Assembly (NCBI GenBank): GCA_028873815.1
Contig: JAPPNN010000068.1
Span: 101,787 to 165,786 of the forward strand
DNA: 64,000 nucleotides
Origin: Gemmatimonadota bacterium
GTDB taxonomy: Bacteria > Gemmatimonadota > Gemmatimonadetes > Longimicrobiales > Gaopeijiaceae
Direction: 5' to 3'
The notes below the pieces were generated by a model. It did not search any database. It saw only the letters and a list, made by a program, of their open reading frames with translations, and was not told where the DNA came from. The translations under genes were made by a program, and so were the position numbers. Below, piece after piece: positions 37,201 through 48,800 of this stretch (the first letter of the stretch is position 1; every line of letters begins with the position of its first letter).

Positions 37201-37950
37201 ATGACGAAGCCGCGCCCCACTCGCCCGCTTGTCTCATCATTGGTCGCCCTGGTTGCGTCCGTGGCGCTCGCGCCTCCCGTGGTCGCGCAGCAGAAGCCCG
37301 CATGCAACGACGACGAGGCCCGGATCGTCGGGGTGATCGTCGACGCCGACACCGAGGCGCCGCTGGAGGGTGCGCACGCGTCGGTCGAAGCCTCCTACTG
37401 GGGATCGCTGACCACCGACAACGGCCGCTTCCTGCTGTGCGGTATTGGCGCTGGGATCCATACGGTTACCGTCGAGAGGCTGGGATACGAGAACCTGGAG
37501 ACCCGGATCGAGGCCAACTCATCGGGTGAGCCGGTCGCGCTTCACATGCGCCCCGACCCGGTGCTCCTGGAAGGCCTCGAGATCGTATCGGACCGATTCG
37601 AGCGCCGGCGGCGGGCTGTGGCGACCTCGGTTCGGGCCTTCGATCAGGAGGCGATCGCCAGCAGCGGCTTCTGGTCGGCCGCCGACTTCGTGGACATGCG
37701 GGCCGGGGTCATCACGACTCCGTGCGGCATCAGCCGATGCGTCTACTACCGGGGACGGATGGTCAACCCGACGGTGTATCTCGACGAATTCCGGTTGATC
37801 GGGGGATGGTCGGAGCTGGAGACCATTCCGAGCAGCATGCTGTACATGGTCGAGGTCTACCGCCGGGGAACCCACATCCGGGCCTACACCCACCACTTCA
37901 TGAAGCGGGCTGCAACAATTCGGCTGGCGCCCATGATGATCTGGGATTAG
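37201..37950 (+). CDS. Carboxypeptidase-regulatory / TonB plug-like protein, copy 1
   Basis: 249 residues with a Sec signal peptide (MTKPRPTRPLVSSLVALVAS..., cut near PPVVAQQ; start 37201). A carboxypeptidase-regulatory-like beta-sandwich (about 40-125; VIVDADTEAPLEGAHASVE, RLGYENLETRI) is followed by a segment resembling the start of a TonB-receptor plug (DPVLLEGLEIVSDRFERRRRA), but the barrel is absent and the protein ends after IRAYTHHFMKRAATIRL. A paralogue lies at 55323-56108. Perhaps a periplasmic adaptor derived from a receptor; function unknown. Confidence 0.75.
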   Translation: MTKPRPTRPLVSSLVALVASVALAPPVVAQQKPACNDDEARIVGVIVDADTEAPLEGAHASVEASYWGSLTTDNGRFLLCGIGAGIHTVTVERLGYENLETRIEANSSGEPVALHMRPDPVLLEGLEIVSDRFERRRRAVATSVRAFDQEAIASSGFWSAADFVDMRAGVITTPCGISRCVYYRGRMVNPTVYLDEFRLIGGWSELETIPSSMLYMVEVYRRGTHIRAYTHHFMKRAATIRLAPMMIWD

Positions 37951-37956
37951 TGCAGG

Positions 37957-39681
37957 CTAGTTCGCCCACCCGAGCCCTTCTCTGAGTTCGCCCACAAAGC
38001 TTCGCAGTCCGCGGCGGACGACCGAGCGGAGGAACAGGCCGGCAAGCAGTAGCAGGCTGACCTGTTGGAGCAGACTGGGCAACTCCTCCGTGAGGGCCGC
38101 CAACGACGGGACGGAGAGGGCGCCGAAGACAGCGTTGACCGCAACACCCGAAGCGACCGCCAGCATCACCATGGCCGCGGCGAAGAAGATCGCGGCGCGC
38201 CTCCCGTGCAGGCTGCTCAGCAGGCCCAGCGTGGAGATGTTGGTGGCGGGTCCCGTGATGAGAAACGCGATGCCGGCGCCGGGAGACAGCCCGGTGGCGA
38301 GAAACGCCGCGACCAGGGGCGTGGCGGAAGCGGCGCACACGTAGGTCGGGAAGCCCAGCAGCGCGAAGAGGAGGACGTCGGCGACGGGCGGCAGACCACC
38401 CAGCCAGCCGCTCTCCAGGAACGGGGTCACGAGGGCCGCCACCCCGAGCCCGAGGAGGATCCAGGGAGCCGTGTGATCGACCACTTCGCCGGTGCCGGTC
38501 CGCAGCGCCGCGGCAAGACGCCGGGACGGGCTCGGGCGTTCACCCGTCGCGCTCGCGGGCTCGGGGGAACGTTCGGCCGCCTGCAGCCGGCCCCCGACCC
38601 ACCACCCCACCACCAGCGCAACGAGGGCCGCCGTGCCCAGGCGAAGCAGGGTCACCTGGGGTCCCAGCAACGGAATGGACAGCAGGATCGCGTCGAGCCC
38701 CAGTTCCGGCGTGGCGACAAGAAACGCCATGGCCGCGGCGGGTGGGGCGCCTCTCTGAACCAGACTCCGGTACAGGGGCACGACCCCACACGAGCAAATG
38801 GGGAAGGGCAGCCCGATGAGCATGCCCCGCCCCGCCTGTGACATCGCCCCGCCGCGCTCCATCCAGCGCACGGATCGCGCCGGCAGGAACGCGCTGAGCA
38901 GTCCGGCGCACAGATAAGCCAGGAGGAGCGCGGGTGCGCTTTCGGCAGAGAGGACATAGAGCCGGGACAGGAACGCCGTGGCCTCGTCTGCCGGAGCTTC
39001 CACGCGCACGGTGTAGGCCGCCAGGAGCAACGCCACGGCCGCGATCGCCCCCCAACCCTCACGGCGCCGGTCGGCCGGCCCGCTCGCCACCTCGCGCTGA
39101 TGCATCACCACGTGGACGAGAGACCCCCCGACTGTTGCCTGAAACAGTTTCGCCCCTTCCGAACCCGCCACGCTCCATGCGGCCGCCCCCGCGAGCGAGT
39201 ACCCTGCCACGGTCGCAGCCATCAGCAGGGCCAGTGCACCGATCGCGGCCCGCCTGTTCTCCTCCTTCGTGACCAGCCACCACACCGCGACGCCCACCGG
39301 GAGCCGGTGCAGGATGGCGGCCAGAGGGAGCGAGAAGGGAGCGTCGGGAGAGAGCGTCGCCAGCACCGCCCCGTCCAGCGCCGCGTGGAGGGCGACACCG
39401 GCGAGACCGGCCAGCAGTGCCCACCGGTGGGTCCTCCCGCCCGCGTGCCGCGTGGTTCTCTCGGCCGCAACCGGAAGTGCAAACCCGACCGCGAGGGCGA
39501 GGAGGACACTCCAGTCCCCCTCCCCAATCGCCGAAGGCACGAACTCCAGGAAGATCAGTCCCGGGATCGCGACCATGACGAAGCCGTCCAGCATGGGGGC
39601 GAATCCGCGTCGATGCCCGGTGCAGCGTTCGAGCACCGGACCCGCCGCCAGAGCCAGAACGGCGGCGATCAGCCAGGACAT
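37957..39681 (-). CDS. ZIP-like domain fused to a DUF318/SO_0444-type permease
   Basis: 574 residues, about 15 hydrophobic helices. The first half (1-215) has features of ZIP metal transporters: LHAALDGAVLA and ILHRLPVGVAVWW match the HNFxDG and HExPEG metal-site helices in position and pattern. The second half is a DUF318 permease of the Cu/Zn-efflux (SO_0444) and ArsP group, with the ICSCGVVPLYRSL metal-thiolate motif. Inference: a single-chain metal or metalloid transporter combining two folds in the inner membrane. Divergent from the polyketide synthase. No metal-response gene is nearby. Confidence 0.78.
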   Translation of the reverse strand: MSWLIAAVLALAAGPVLERCTGHRRGFAPMLDGFVMVAIPGLIFLEFVPSAIGEGDWSVLLALAVGFALPVAAERTTRHAGGRTHRWALLAGLAGVALHAALDGAVLATLSPDAPFSLPLAAILHRLPVGVAVWWLVTKEENRRAAIGALALLMAATVAGYSLAGAAAWSVAGSEGAKLFQATVGGSLVHVVMHQREVASGPADRRREGWGAIAAVALLLAAYTVRVEAPADEATAFLSRLYVLSAESAPALLLAYLCAGLLSAFLPARSVRWMERGGAMSQAGRGMLIGLPFPICSCGVVPLYRSLVQRGAPPAAAMAFLVATPELGLDAILLSIPLLGPQVTLLRLGTAALVALVVGWWVGGRLQAAERSPEPASATGERPSPSRRLAAALRTGTGEVVDHTAPWILLGLGVAALVTPFLESGWLGGLPPVADVLLFALLGFPTYVCAASATPLVAAFLATGLSPGAGIAFLITGPATNISTLGLLSSLHGRRAAIFFAAAMVMLAVASGVAVNAVFGALSVPSLAALTEELPSLLQQVSLLLLAGLFLRSVVRRGLRSFVGELREGLGWAN

Positions 39682-39772
39682 GTCACCAGGGGTAAACGCG
39701 CTATCTTCGTATGCACTGGAAGGCTATTTTGGGGGAATGCTGCCACGCTAATCCGCCCGGCTCTCTCCGACA

Positions 39773-39790
39773 AACCGCGAATCCGCGGTT
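39773..39790. promoter_or_regulatory. Inverted repeat upstream of the polyketide synthase
   Basis: AACCGCG (39773-39779) and CGCGGTT (39784-39790) form a perfect 7-bp inverted repeat with a 4-base spacer, ending 19 bases before the synthase start. It could be an operator or a hairpin in the 5' leader. A TATTTT at 39725-39730 is a possible -10 box without a clear -35. Confidence 0.4.
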
Positions 39791-39809
39791 CGATCTGAAA
39801 GCTGACGAA

Positions 39810-42800
39810 ATGTCGAATCCGACCTCCGAACCTATCGCGATCGTTGGCATGGCGTGCCGCTTTCCCGGCGCCGACGGCATCGAGGCCTTTTGGCGGCTGC
39901 TCGAATCGGGCGGCAACGCGGTCGCGGAAGGGGTGCCCGGTTCGGGAATCGGGCGGTGGGGACAGCTGTTCGGGGACCGCGCGGTCCAGAGTGAGGCCTG
40001 CCGCTTCGGGGCTTTCGTAGAGGACATCGACCAGTTCGACGACTCGTTCTTCCGGATTTCGCCGGTGGAGGCCCAGCTCCTAGACCCGCAGCAGCGCATG
40101 ATGCTGGAAGTGAGCTGGGAGGCACTCGAGGACGCAGGGATCAACCCCGACCGGCTGAGAGAGAGCCGCACCGGAGTCTACACCGGGATCAGCAACGACG
40201 AGTATCGCATGCTGGTCGTGGAGTCCGCAAAGCCCTCCGAGGCCGCGTCGTGCCTCTACGCCCTGAGTGGCACCAACCTGAACGGCACCGCCGGTCGGGT
40301 CTCGTTCGTGCTCGGGCTGACGGGGCCGGCAAAAGCCGTGGATGCGGCCTGTGCGTCGGCCATGGTAGCCATCCACGACGCGGTGGCGGACCTCCAACAG
40401 GGCAAAGCCAATCTGGCCATCGCGGGCGGCGTACAGGCCATCCTCAACGGCCGCATCTACGAACTGCGCGCGGACGCGATGATGCTGTCTCCCGATGGAC
40501 TGTGCAAGACGTTCGATGCGTCCGCAAACGGCTACGTGAGGGGCGAGGGATGCGGGGTGGTGATCCTCAAGCGCCTGAGCGACGCGGAGGCCGACGGCGA
40601 CCGGATCTGGGCCGTGATCCGCAGTGCGGTGATGAATCACGGGGGAACCGGCGTCGGGTTGACGGTCCCCAATACGCCCGCGCTCGAGCAGGTGATGACG
40701 GACGCGCTCGCCCAGGCGGGCGTGGCACCGACGGAGGTGGACTACCTGGAGGCACACGGCACCGGAACGGCGGTCGGGGATCCGATCGAACTCAACGCCG
40801 TCGCGAACGTATACGGGCCGGCGCGCACGGCCGACCACCCGATCCTGATCGGTTCGGTGAAGACCAACGTCGGTCACCTGGAGTCCGCCGCGGGGGTTGC
40901 CGGGTTGATCAAGGCGGCGCTGGTGGTGAAGCGCGGGGTGATTCCGAAGCACCTGCACTTCCGTGACCCCAACCCGGAGTTCGATTGGGATCGGGCGCCG
41001 CTGCAGGTGACATCGACCATGATGGACTGGCCGGACCGCTCCGAACGGCCACGGCTGGCGGGAGTCAACTGCTTCGGGATCTCCGGGACGAACGCCCACC
41101 TCCTTGTCGAGGAGTACCGGCCCCCGGAGCGGTCGGCGCGCGCGCGTGGGGTGGCAGGTTCGGTAGGGGCCGTCACCGGCCGGGGGAGTCGCGTCCTGCC
41201 CCTGTCGGGCAAGGTGGAGGCCGCCTTGGAGGAACTGGCTGGGCGCTACCTGACCTGGCTGGACGAACGGGCCGGAGCGCTCGCTTCTCGCGGTGAGGCA
41301 TCCGATCCGCTGCTGTCGGACATGGCGTGGACCGCCGGCGTGGGGCGGAGTCATTTCGACCACCGCGCGGCCGTTGTCTTCCACGACGTCGGGTCGCTGA
41401 GGGAGCAGTTGAAGGCGGTGGCGGAGCCGGCCCGTGACGTGAGTGCTGGCACTCCCACGACCAGGGTGGCCTTCGCGTACACGGGGCAGGGCAGCCAGTG
41501 GTCGGGCATGGGGCGGACACTCTACGAGAACGAACCCGTGTCGCGATCGGTCATGGACCGCTGCGAGGCCGTCTTCCGGGAGGAACGCGGAGCTTCTCTG
41601 CTGGACGTGATGTTCGGCCGGGCCGAAAAAGAACAGGGCGACCTGGGCGACACCGCCTGGGAGCAGCCGGCTCTCTACACTCTGGAATGCGCGCTCACGG
41701 CACTCTGGGCGAGCGTGGGCGTGCGGCCCACGGTGGTGTTGGGGCACAGCGTCGGGGAGATTGCCGCGGCGCAGGCGGCGGGCGTGTTCAGCCTGGAAGA
41801 CGGGATGAGGTTCGCGTGTGCACGTGGAGCGTTGATGTCGGGAATGGAACCCGGTGCCATGGCCGCCGTCTTTGCCCCGCCGGACCGGGTTCAGGCGGCC
41901 GTTGAGGCCCGGAATGCAGCTACGGACGGGCTAGCGGTGAACATCTCCGCTGACAACGGCGCGCACCAGGTGATCAGCGGCCCGGAGGCGGGAATCGAGG
42001 CGGTCTCGGGGCAACTGGATTCGGAAGGGTTCCGGGTGAGGCGGCTGAATACGACCAAGGCGTTCCACAGTGCGCTGGTCGAGCCGATTCTCGAGGCGCT
42101 GGGAGCGTCACTCGACGATATGGAGACCTCCCAGCCCTCGCTCACAGTGGTGAGCAATCTGACAGGCCGGGCAGTGGAGCCGGGCCAGACGCTAGACGGA
42201 GAGTACTGGAGGCGGCACGCCCGGCAGGCCGTAGCCTTCGCCGGTGGTGTCACGACACTGGCGGAACTCGGGGTGGACCTGATCATCGAGATTGGTCCGC
42301 GCCCGGTGCTCGCGCCCATGGCCCTGTCCGCCTGGCCCGAGTCTCCCGACACACCTGCGCCACGTGTGCTGTCGAGCCTGCAGCCGCCGTCTGCCGATGA
42401 GCCGGCGACGCCGGGTGCGGGCGACTTTGTTCGGGCCGTCGCGGAGGCGTACGAGGCGGGTCTTCCGGTCCGTTTCGAGGGATTGTTCGCAGACGAATCA
42501 CGTCGGCGGATCTCGCTCCCGAGCTATCCCTTCCAGCGCACGCACCATTGGCTGGACGCGCCGAAGCGGCGGCGCGGCGGGGCCGGACATCCTCTACTAG
42601 GCGACCGGCACGAATCCGCGCGCGGCGAAATCACCTTCGAGACCGAGTTGTTCCCGTCGGACCCCCAGTGGCTGGACGACCATCGCGTTTTCGACAGGGT
42701 CATCGCTCCGGGTGCGCTCTACGGCGCCATGGCGGCGTCCGCAGCCCGCCTCGAGGGGAGCGGAACGGTTGTCGTGGAGGATTTCCAACTCCATAACGCA

Positions 42801-45800
42801 CTGGTCTTTCCCGGTGCGGATTCGGCCGACGGCAACGGCGACGCGGGGCGCCGGCTTCAGCTGGTGCTCGATGAATCCGAAGAACCGTCACGTCCTGTCC
42901 AGATGTACAGCAAGGGAAGTGAAGGCGATTGGGTCCAGCACGTGGAAGGTCGTGTGTCGTCGGGCGGCCCGGTGCCGGAAGCCGATGAGCGACTGGATCT
43001 CGACAGGCTCAAATCCAGTCTTTCACCCGTGGATGTGGACCGCTACTACCGCGCCAGAGCCGACACGGGTGTAGATCTGGGGCCCTCTTTCCGCACCCTG
43101 GCGAGAGCGTGGTCGCGACCGGGCGAGGCGCTGAGCGAGGTTGCCTTGCCGGAGGGTCTTGCCCGCGAAGGCCTGGATGTTCACCCCCTGGTGCTGGACG
43201 GTTGCTTCCAGACGGTGGGGACGGCACGCGATCTCGACGGCCCGCACGGCTCCGTGACATACCTGCCCTTCGGCTGGGAGAGGTTCTGGCTGGCGAGCGG
43301 GCGCCTTCCGGACCGTGTGATGTGCCATGTGCGCCTGAGCGGGGACTCCCGGGACGCCGACGCGGATCGAGGCGACGCACCCGAGGTTCTGAGCGCGGAA
43401 TTGCGCATCTACAACCGGAGCGGCGTGCAGCTCGGCGGCTTGAGCGGCTATACCATCAAGAGGGCGACCCGGGCAGCGTTGCTCTCGGCGGTCGACGGCG
43501 TCAAGGACCTCCTGTACGAGGTCCAGTGGCAAGAGCGCGCCCTTCCGCCGGGAATGCCATCCGCCGACTTCTTCTCCACCCCCGGCAGCATCAAGGCCGG
43601 AGCACAGTTGTTCACCGGCTACCTCACCGACGCGCGAGTCGATCCAGACGACCGGGACGCCCTGCTGGCCGACCTGGAAACGTGGTCATGGTCATATGCA
43701 CTTGCGACCATGGACCGGCTGGGGTGGCGCCGTCGGCCGGGCACACTTGTGGATGCGGAGGCGTTGCGCGAGCAGCTTGCGGTAAACGCGGATCACCAGC
43801 AGCTCTTCCGCCGGATGCTCGAGATGCTCGTCAAGTCGGGAGTGTTGCGCGTGGAGGACGACGGTCGCTTCGCGGTGCTTGTGGGATCGGAGGATCCGTG
43901 GCCTGAGGTATTGCCGCGCGACCCCGACGAATACGCCGCCGTCATGGCCGACCGCTATCCGAACGGGCTGATCGAGGTCGGGCTGTTCCGCCGGTCCGGC
44001 GCCGCGTTGGCCGAGGTGCTGCGCGGGCGCGAGGATCCGCTGACCCTGTTGTTCAGCAGCGGGGAGCCGACCGCCGCCGACCTCTATCTCAAGGCACCGG
44101 TGGCGCGCGCGGCCAACCAGATGCTGGCCGAAGCCATGCGGGCGCTTGTGGCGACACTGCCCGAAGGCCGTCGCTTGAGGTTGATCGAGGTCGGCGCGGG
44201 GACCGGCTCGGCGACCGCATCCGTTCTTCCCGAACTCCCGGAAGGACGATTCGACTACGTCTACACCGACATCTCCGCCGGGTTCTTCGCCGAAGCCGAG
44301 GCGCGATTCGGGGACGGCGGGGGGTGCATCGAATACCGTCCGCTGGACATCGAAAAGGACCCGGTCGCCCAGGGCTTCGACGCTCATGGCTATGACGTGA
44401 TCATCGCGTCCAACGTGCTGCACGCGACCCGGTACCTCGAGGAGACGCTCGCCCACTGCCGGAGACTTCTCGCCCCATCGGGACAGATGATCGCGCTTGA
44501 GAACCTCAGTGGCCTCGGCTGGATGGACCTGACGTTTGGCCAGCTGGACGGCTGGTGGCGATTTGCCGACGACTATCGCCCGCATCACGCCCTGGCGTCC
44601 CCCGCCGTGTGGCGGCGGGCCCTCGAAGATGCGGGTTTCGAGGCGTCGGAAGTCGTGGGCGTGGACGAGTCGGACACGACGCGGATCCCGGACAAGGGCG
44701 TGATCGTCGCGCAGGGTCCGGCGACTGTGACGGAGCCCGCGGGGGTGTGGATTCTTGCCGCGGACCGGGATGGGATGGCGGCAGCGCTGGCTGACGACTT
44801 GGCGGCAAGAAACCAGACGGTCCTGCTGGCAAGTGACGAAGAAGCGGAAGACGGGGTGCCGAACGCGGGCCGTCCCGGTGTGTTCCGGGTACGCGTCGAC
44901 ATCGCGCGCCGCGAGTCGTGGCAGTCCGTGGTCAAGAGACTCCCGGACAACGTCCAGCTCAATGGCCTCGTTCACCTCCTGTCTCTGGACGGTCACGATG
45001 CAGCGGCGACAACCGACCAGATCGGCGAAGACGTTGCGCGGGTGGGCGCAAGCGCGCTGGCCATGGTGCAGGGCGTGGGCGACGCCGACGCGACCCCCGG
45101 GAAGGGCGTGTGGTTCGTCACGCGCGGGGCGCAGGTGCTGGAGCGCGAACGCGGCGGACAACTGTGTGGTGCGGCGCTGTGGGGCTTTGGCAAGGCGGTA
45201 GCCCGGGAAGCTGCGCATCTGCAGCCCAGGATGATCGACCTGGATCCCGGCCTGGGCGCAAGCGCGCCCGACCTCGCCAACGAGCTGATGTATCCTGACA
45301 GCGAGAATCACATCGTTTTCCGCTCGGGACGCCGTCAGGTCGCTCGCCTCGTGCGTGCTGGCGACGAAGCGAAGCGCCTGACACTGCCCGAGGATCCGGA
45401 GTGGGTTCTGGCGCCGGATCCGGCCGGGGTCTTCGACCAGCCGTATGTGCAGCCGTTGCCGGCGCGTGCCCTGGAACCCCGGGAGGTTCGGGTCGCGGTC
45501 GCGGCCGCCGGGCTCAACTTCTGGGACGTCTTCAGGTCGCTCGGCTTCATCGAGGAGGGACTCCTGGGACGGGAGATGTGCGGCCACATCCTCGACATCG
45601 GGTCCGAGGTCACCTCCGTCTCGGTCGGCGACCAGGTGGTCGGGCTGGGGTTCGGCGCGTTCGGGCCCCAGATGATCACGCACGAGGAACTGGTGGCACA
45701 CGCACCCGCGGGCATCTCCGTGACGGGACTGGCGACGGTGCCGAGCGCTTTCGTGTCCGCCGCGCTGTCGTTTGAGCTGTCCGGGCTCGAAGCCGGCGAG

Positions 45801-48800
45801 CGCGTGCTGATCCACGCCGGCGCGGGCGGGGTGGGCCTCGCGGCCATCCAGCTCGTGCAGGCGGCGGGAGCCGAGGTCTTCGCCACTGCCAGCGCGCCGA
45901 AACAGGCCTATCTCCGGTCCCTGGGCGTGAAGCATGTCTTCGACAGCCGCACAACGGACTTCGCCGCCGAAATCATGGAGGCAAGCGACGGCGCGGGGGT
46001 GGACGTGGTGCTCAACAGCCTGACGGGCGAGGGCTTCATCGACGCGAGCCTGTCCTGCTTGAGGCACGGTGGACGGTTCGTCGAAATGGCACGCCGCGAC
46101 ATCCTGAGTGAGGAAGAGATGGCCGCCGTGCGCTCTGATGTCGGGTATGACATCCTCGAGCTGGATGTGCTCAAGAAGACCGACCCGGAGTGGGTGGGAA
46201 GGGTCCTGCGGGGGGTGATGCGACAAGTCGCGGCGGGCGAGCTGAAGCCGATCGTCCACAGCAGGTGGCCGTTGGCGGAGGCCGGCGCCGCACTGAGCTT
46301 CATGCGGGCGGCCCGGCATCTGGGGAAGATCGTCGTGACCACGCCGCCGTTGGAAAGCGGACGGCTGCGGCAGGACCGAACCTACCTTGTGACCGGCGGC
46401 CTCGGTGGAATCGGGTGCGCCGTGGCCGGGTGGCTGGCGGATCGGGGCGCCGGCGCGATCGTGCTCAATGGGCGCCGTCGCCCTGACACGGACGCCGAAG
46501 AGACCATCCGGGAGCTTCGGGAACGCGGGGTGGACGTGCGCGTGGAGCTCGCAGACGTGACCGACACCGAGGCGGTGGACAGGATTCTGTCACGGATAGA
46601 CCGGGAACTGCCACCGCTGGGAGGTGTGATCCACAGCGTCGGCGTGCTGTCCGATGGTGCGCTGACAAACCAGAACTGGGACCGGTTCGAGACGGTGCTC
46701 CGGCCCAAGATCCTCGGGGCGTGGCACCTGCATCGCGCGACTCTGGACCGCGACCTGGACATGTTCGTGCTCTTCTCCAGCCGCGTCGGCGTCATGGGCA
46801 ATCCCGGCCAGGCCAACCACGCGGCCGCAAATGCGTTTCTCGACCAGCTCGCCGGTCACCGGCGCGCGCTCGGGTTGCCGGGACAGGCCATCGCCTGGGG
46901 GGCCTGGTCGGAGATCGGCGAAGCGGCGGAACAGCGGGAACGGATCGACCGGCAGCGGTCGGCGCTTGGCGGCCGCTGGTTCACGCCAGCGCAGGGATTG
47001 AAGGCCTTCGACCGGCTGGTGCGCGAGGACAGCACGCATTCCGTAGTGATGTCCATGGACTGGTCGGTCTTCGAAGAGGCCGTGGACGAGCGCCCGCCCC
47101 TGGTGGAAGACCTGCTCTCAGCGGCCAGCGAGGCCGATGCCGGCAGCGAGGATGCGCCCAGGGACTTGCTGTCGCGTGTTCGGGAATCACCCGCGTCCGA
47201 GCGCGAGAACCTCGTGGTGTCCTTCCTGCAGGGCGAGGTCCAGGCCGTGCTGCGTCTGCCATCGGCGCCCTCGCCCACGGTGGGGTTCTTCGACCTGGGC
47301 ATGGATTCGCTGATGGCCGTGGAGCTCCGCAACAGGCTCAACCGGGCGCTCACCGGCGTCTACACGGCACCCAATACCCTCGTTTTTGACTACCCGGACA
47401 TTGCCACGCTCGCCGGCCACCTGGTCGGCGAACTCGCCCAGGCCGGTGACGCGAGCGCGCTTCCACCCCAGGCGGAGGCGGCGCCTCAGCCGGCGATCCC
47501 GCAACCGGCCCCACAGCCAGCGCCACAGGCCGCCGCCGATGCGATCGCGATCGTGGGCATGGCGTGCCGCTTCCCCGATGCTCCCGATCTCGCGTCCTAT
47601 TGGCGCCTCCTCGAGGACGCAAAGGACCTCGTCACCGACGGGCGCCGGGACCCGGGTCCCTGGAACGGCGTCGCCGGAAACCCCGGCGAAGGCGACGCCT
47701 TTTCCCGGCGCGGAGCGTTCCTCGAGGACATCGACAAGTTCGACGCCAGGTTCTTCGGAATCAGACCGATCGAAGCGCGAATGATGGATCCTCGCCAGCG
47801 GCTTCTGCTCGAAACGACATGGCACGCTCTGGAAGACGCGGGCATGGACCCCGAACAGCTCAGGGGCAGCCGCGCGGGTGTCTATGTCGGAACCGGCAAC
47901 GGTGACTACAGGGATGTCGTGGTCGCAGGGGGCGAGACCCACGGATACCTCGGCACAACCATGAGCGTCACCGCCGGAAGAATCTCCTTCGCACTGGGGC
48001 TCACCGGTCCCGCCGTGCCGCTGGACCTGGCATGCGCGTCGTCGCTGGCGGCCATTCATCAGGCCGCCTCCGCCCTGCGACTGGGCGAAGTCGATACGGC
48101 ACTGGTCGGAGGGGTAAACGCGATCCTGTCGTCCGAAGTTACGACCTTCATGAGGCAGGCCGGCATGCTGTCCACCAGGGGGCGCTGCAGCACTTTCGAT
48201 GCCGCAGCGGACGGATTCGTGCGCGGCGAAGGGTGCGGCGTGGTCGTGCTGAAGCGCCTGAGCGAGGCCAGCAGGGACGGGGACCGCATCTGGGGTGTGA
48301 TTCGGGGATCTGCAGTCAACCAGAACGGCACCAGCGCCGGACTGACGGTTCCGAACGGCCCGGCTCAGGAGCGCGTGATCGAGGATGCGCTGGCCCGGGC
48401 GGGAGTCCAGCCGGCCGAAGTGGACTACCTCGAAGCCCACGGGGCGGGATCGGACCTGGGGGATCCGATCGAAGTTCAAGCCGCGGCCGCCGTGTACGGA
48501 CGCGAGCGCGACCCGGACCGCCCGCTGCTGATTGGTTCCGTGAAGGCAAACATCGGACACTCGGAGTGTGCTGCGGGCGTGGCCAGCCTGATCAAGGCCG
48601 TCCTGGCCATGAACGAAGGCCGGATCCCCAGGCAGCTGCACTTCCACAACCCGAGCCCGCACCTGGCGTGGGACCACCTTCCGGTGCGGGTGACCGCCGA
48701 AGTCACGGAATGGCCGTCCCACCCCGATCGTCCCCCACGGGCAGGAGTCAGTTCGTTCGGGATATCGGGAACGAATTCCCATGTCGTGGTGGAGGGGAAC

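Noticed and set aside
43692..46319. Long antisense open frame (875 codons) inside the polyketide synthase, and similar ones at 47187-49691, 12326-15142, 34809-37103 and 1326-3446
   Set aside because: They lie opposite clearly coding genes in GC-rich DNA, have His/Arg/Pro/Gly-rich translations with no domain, and are expected by-products of high GC third positions.
47540..48800. Second ketosynthase as a decarboxylating KSQ loading domain
   Set aside because: The active-site residue is Cys (LDLACASS), not Gln, and the domain is at the C-terminal end.
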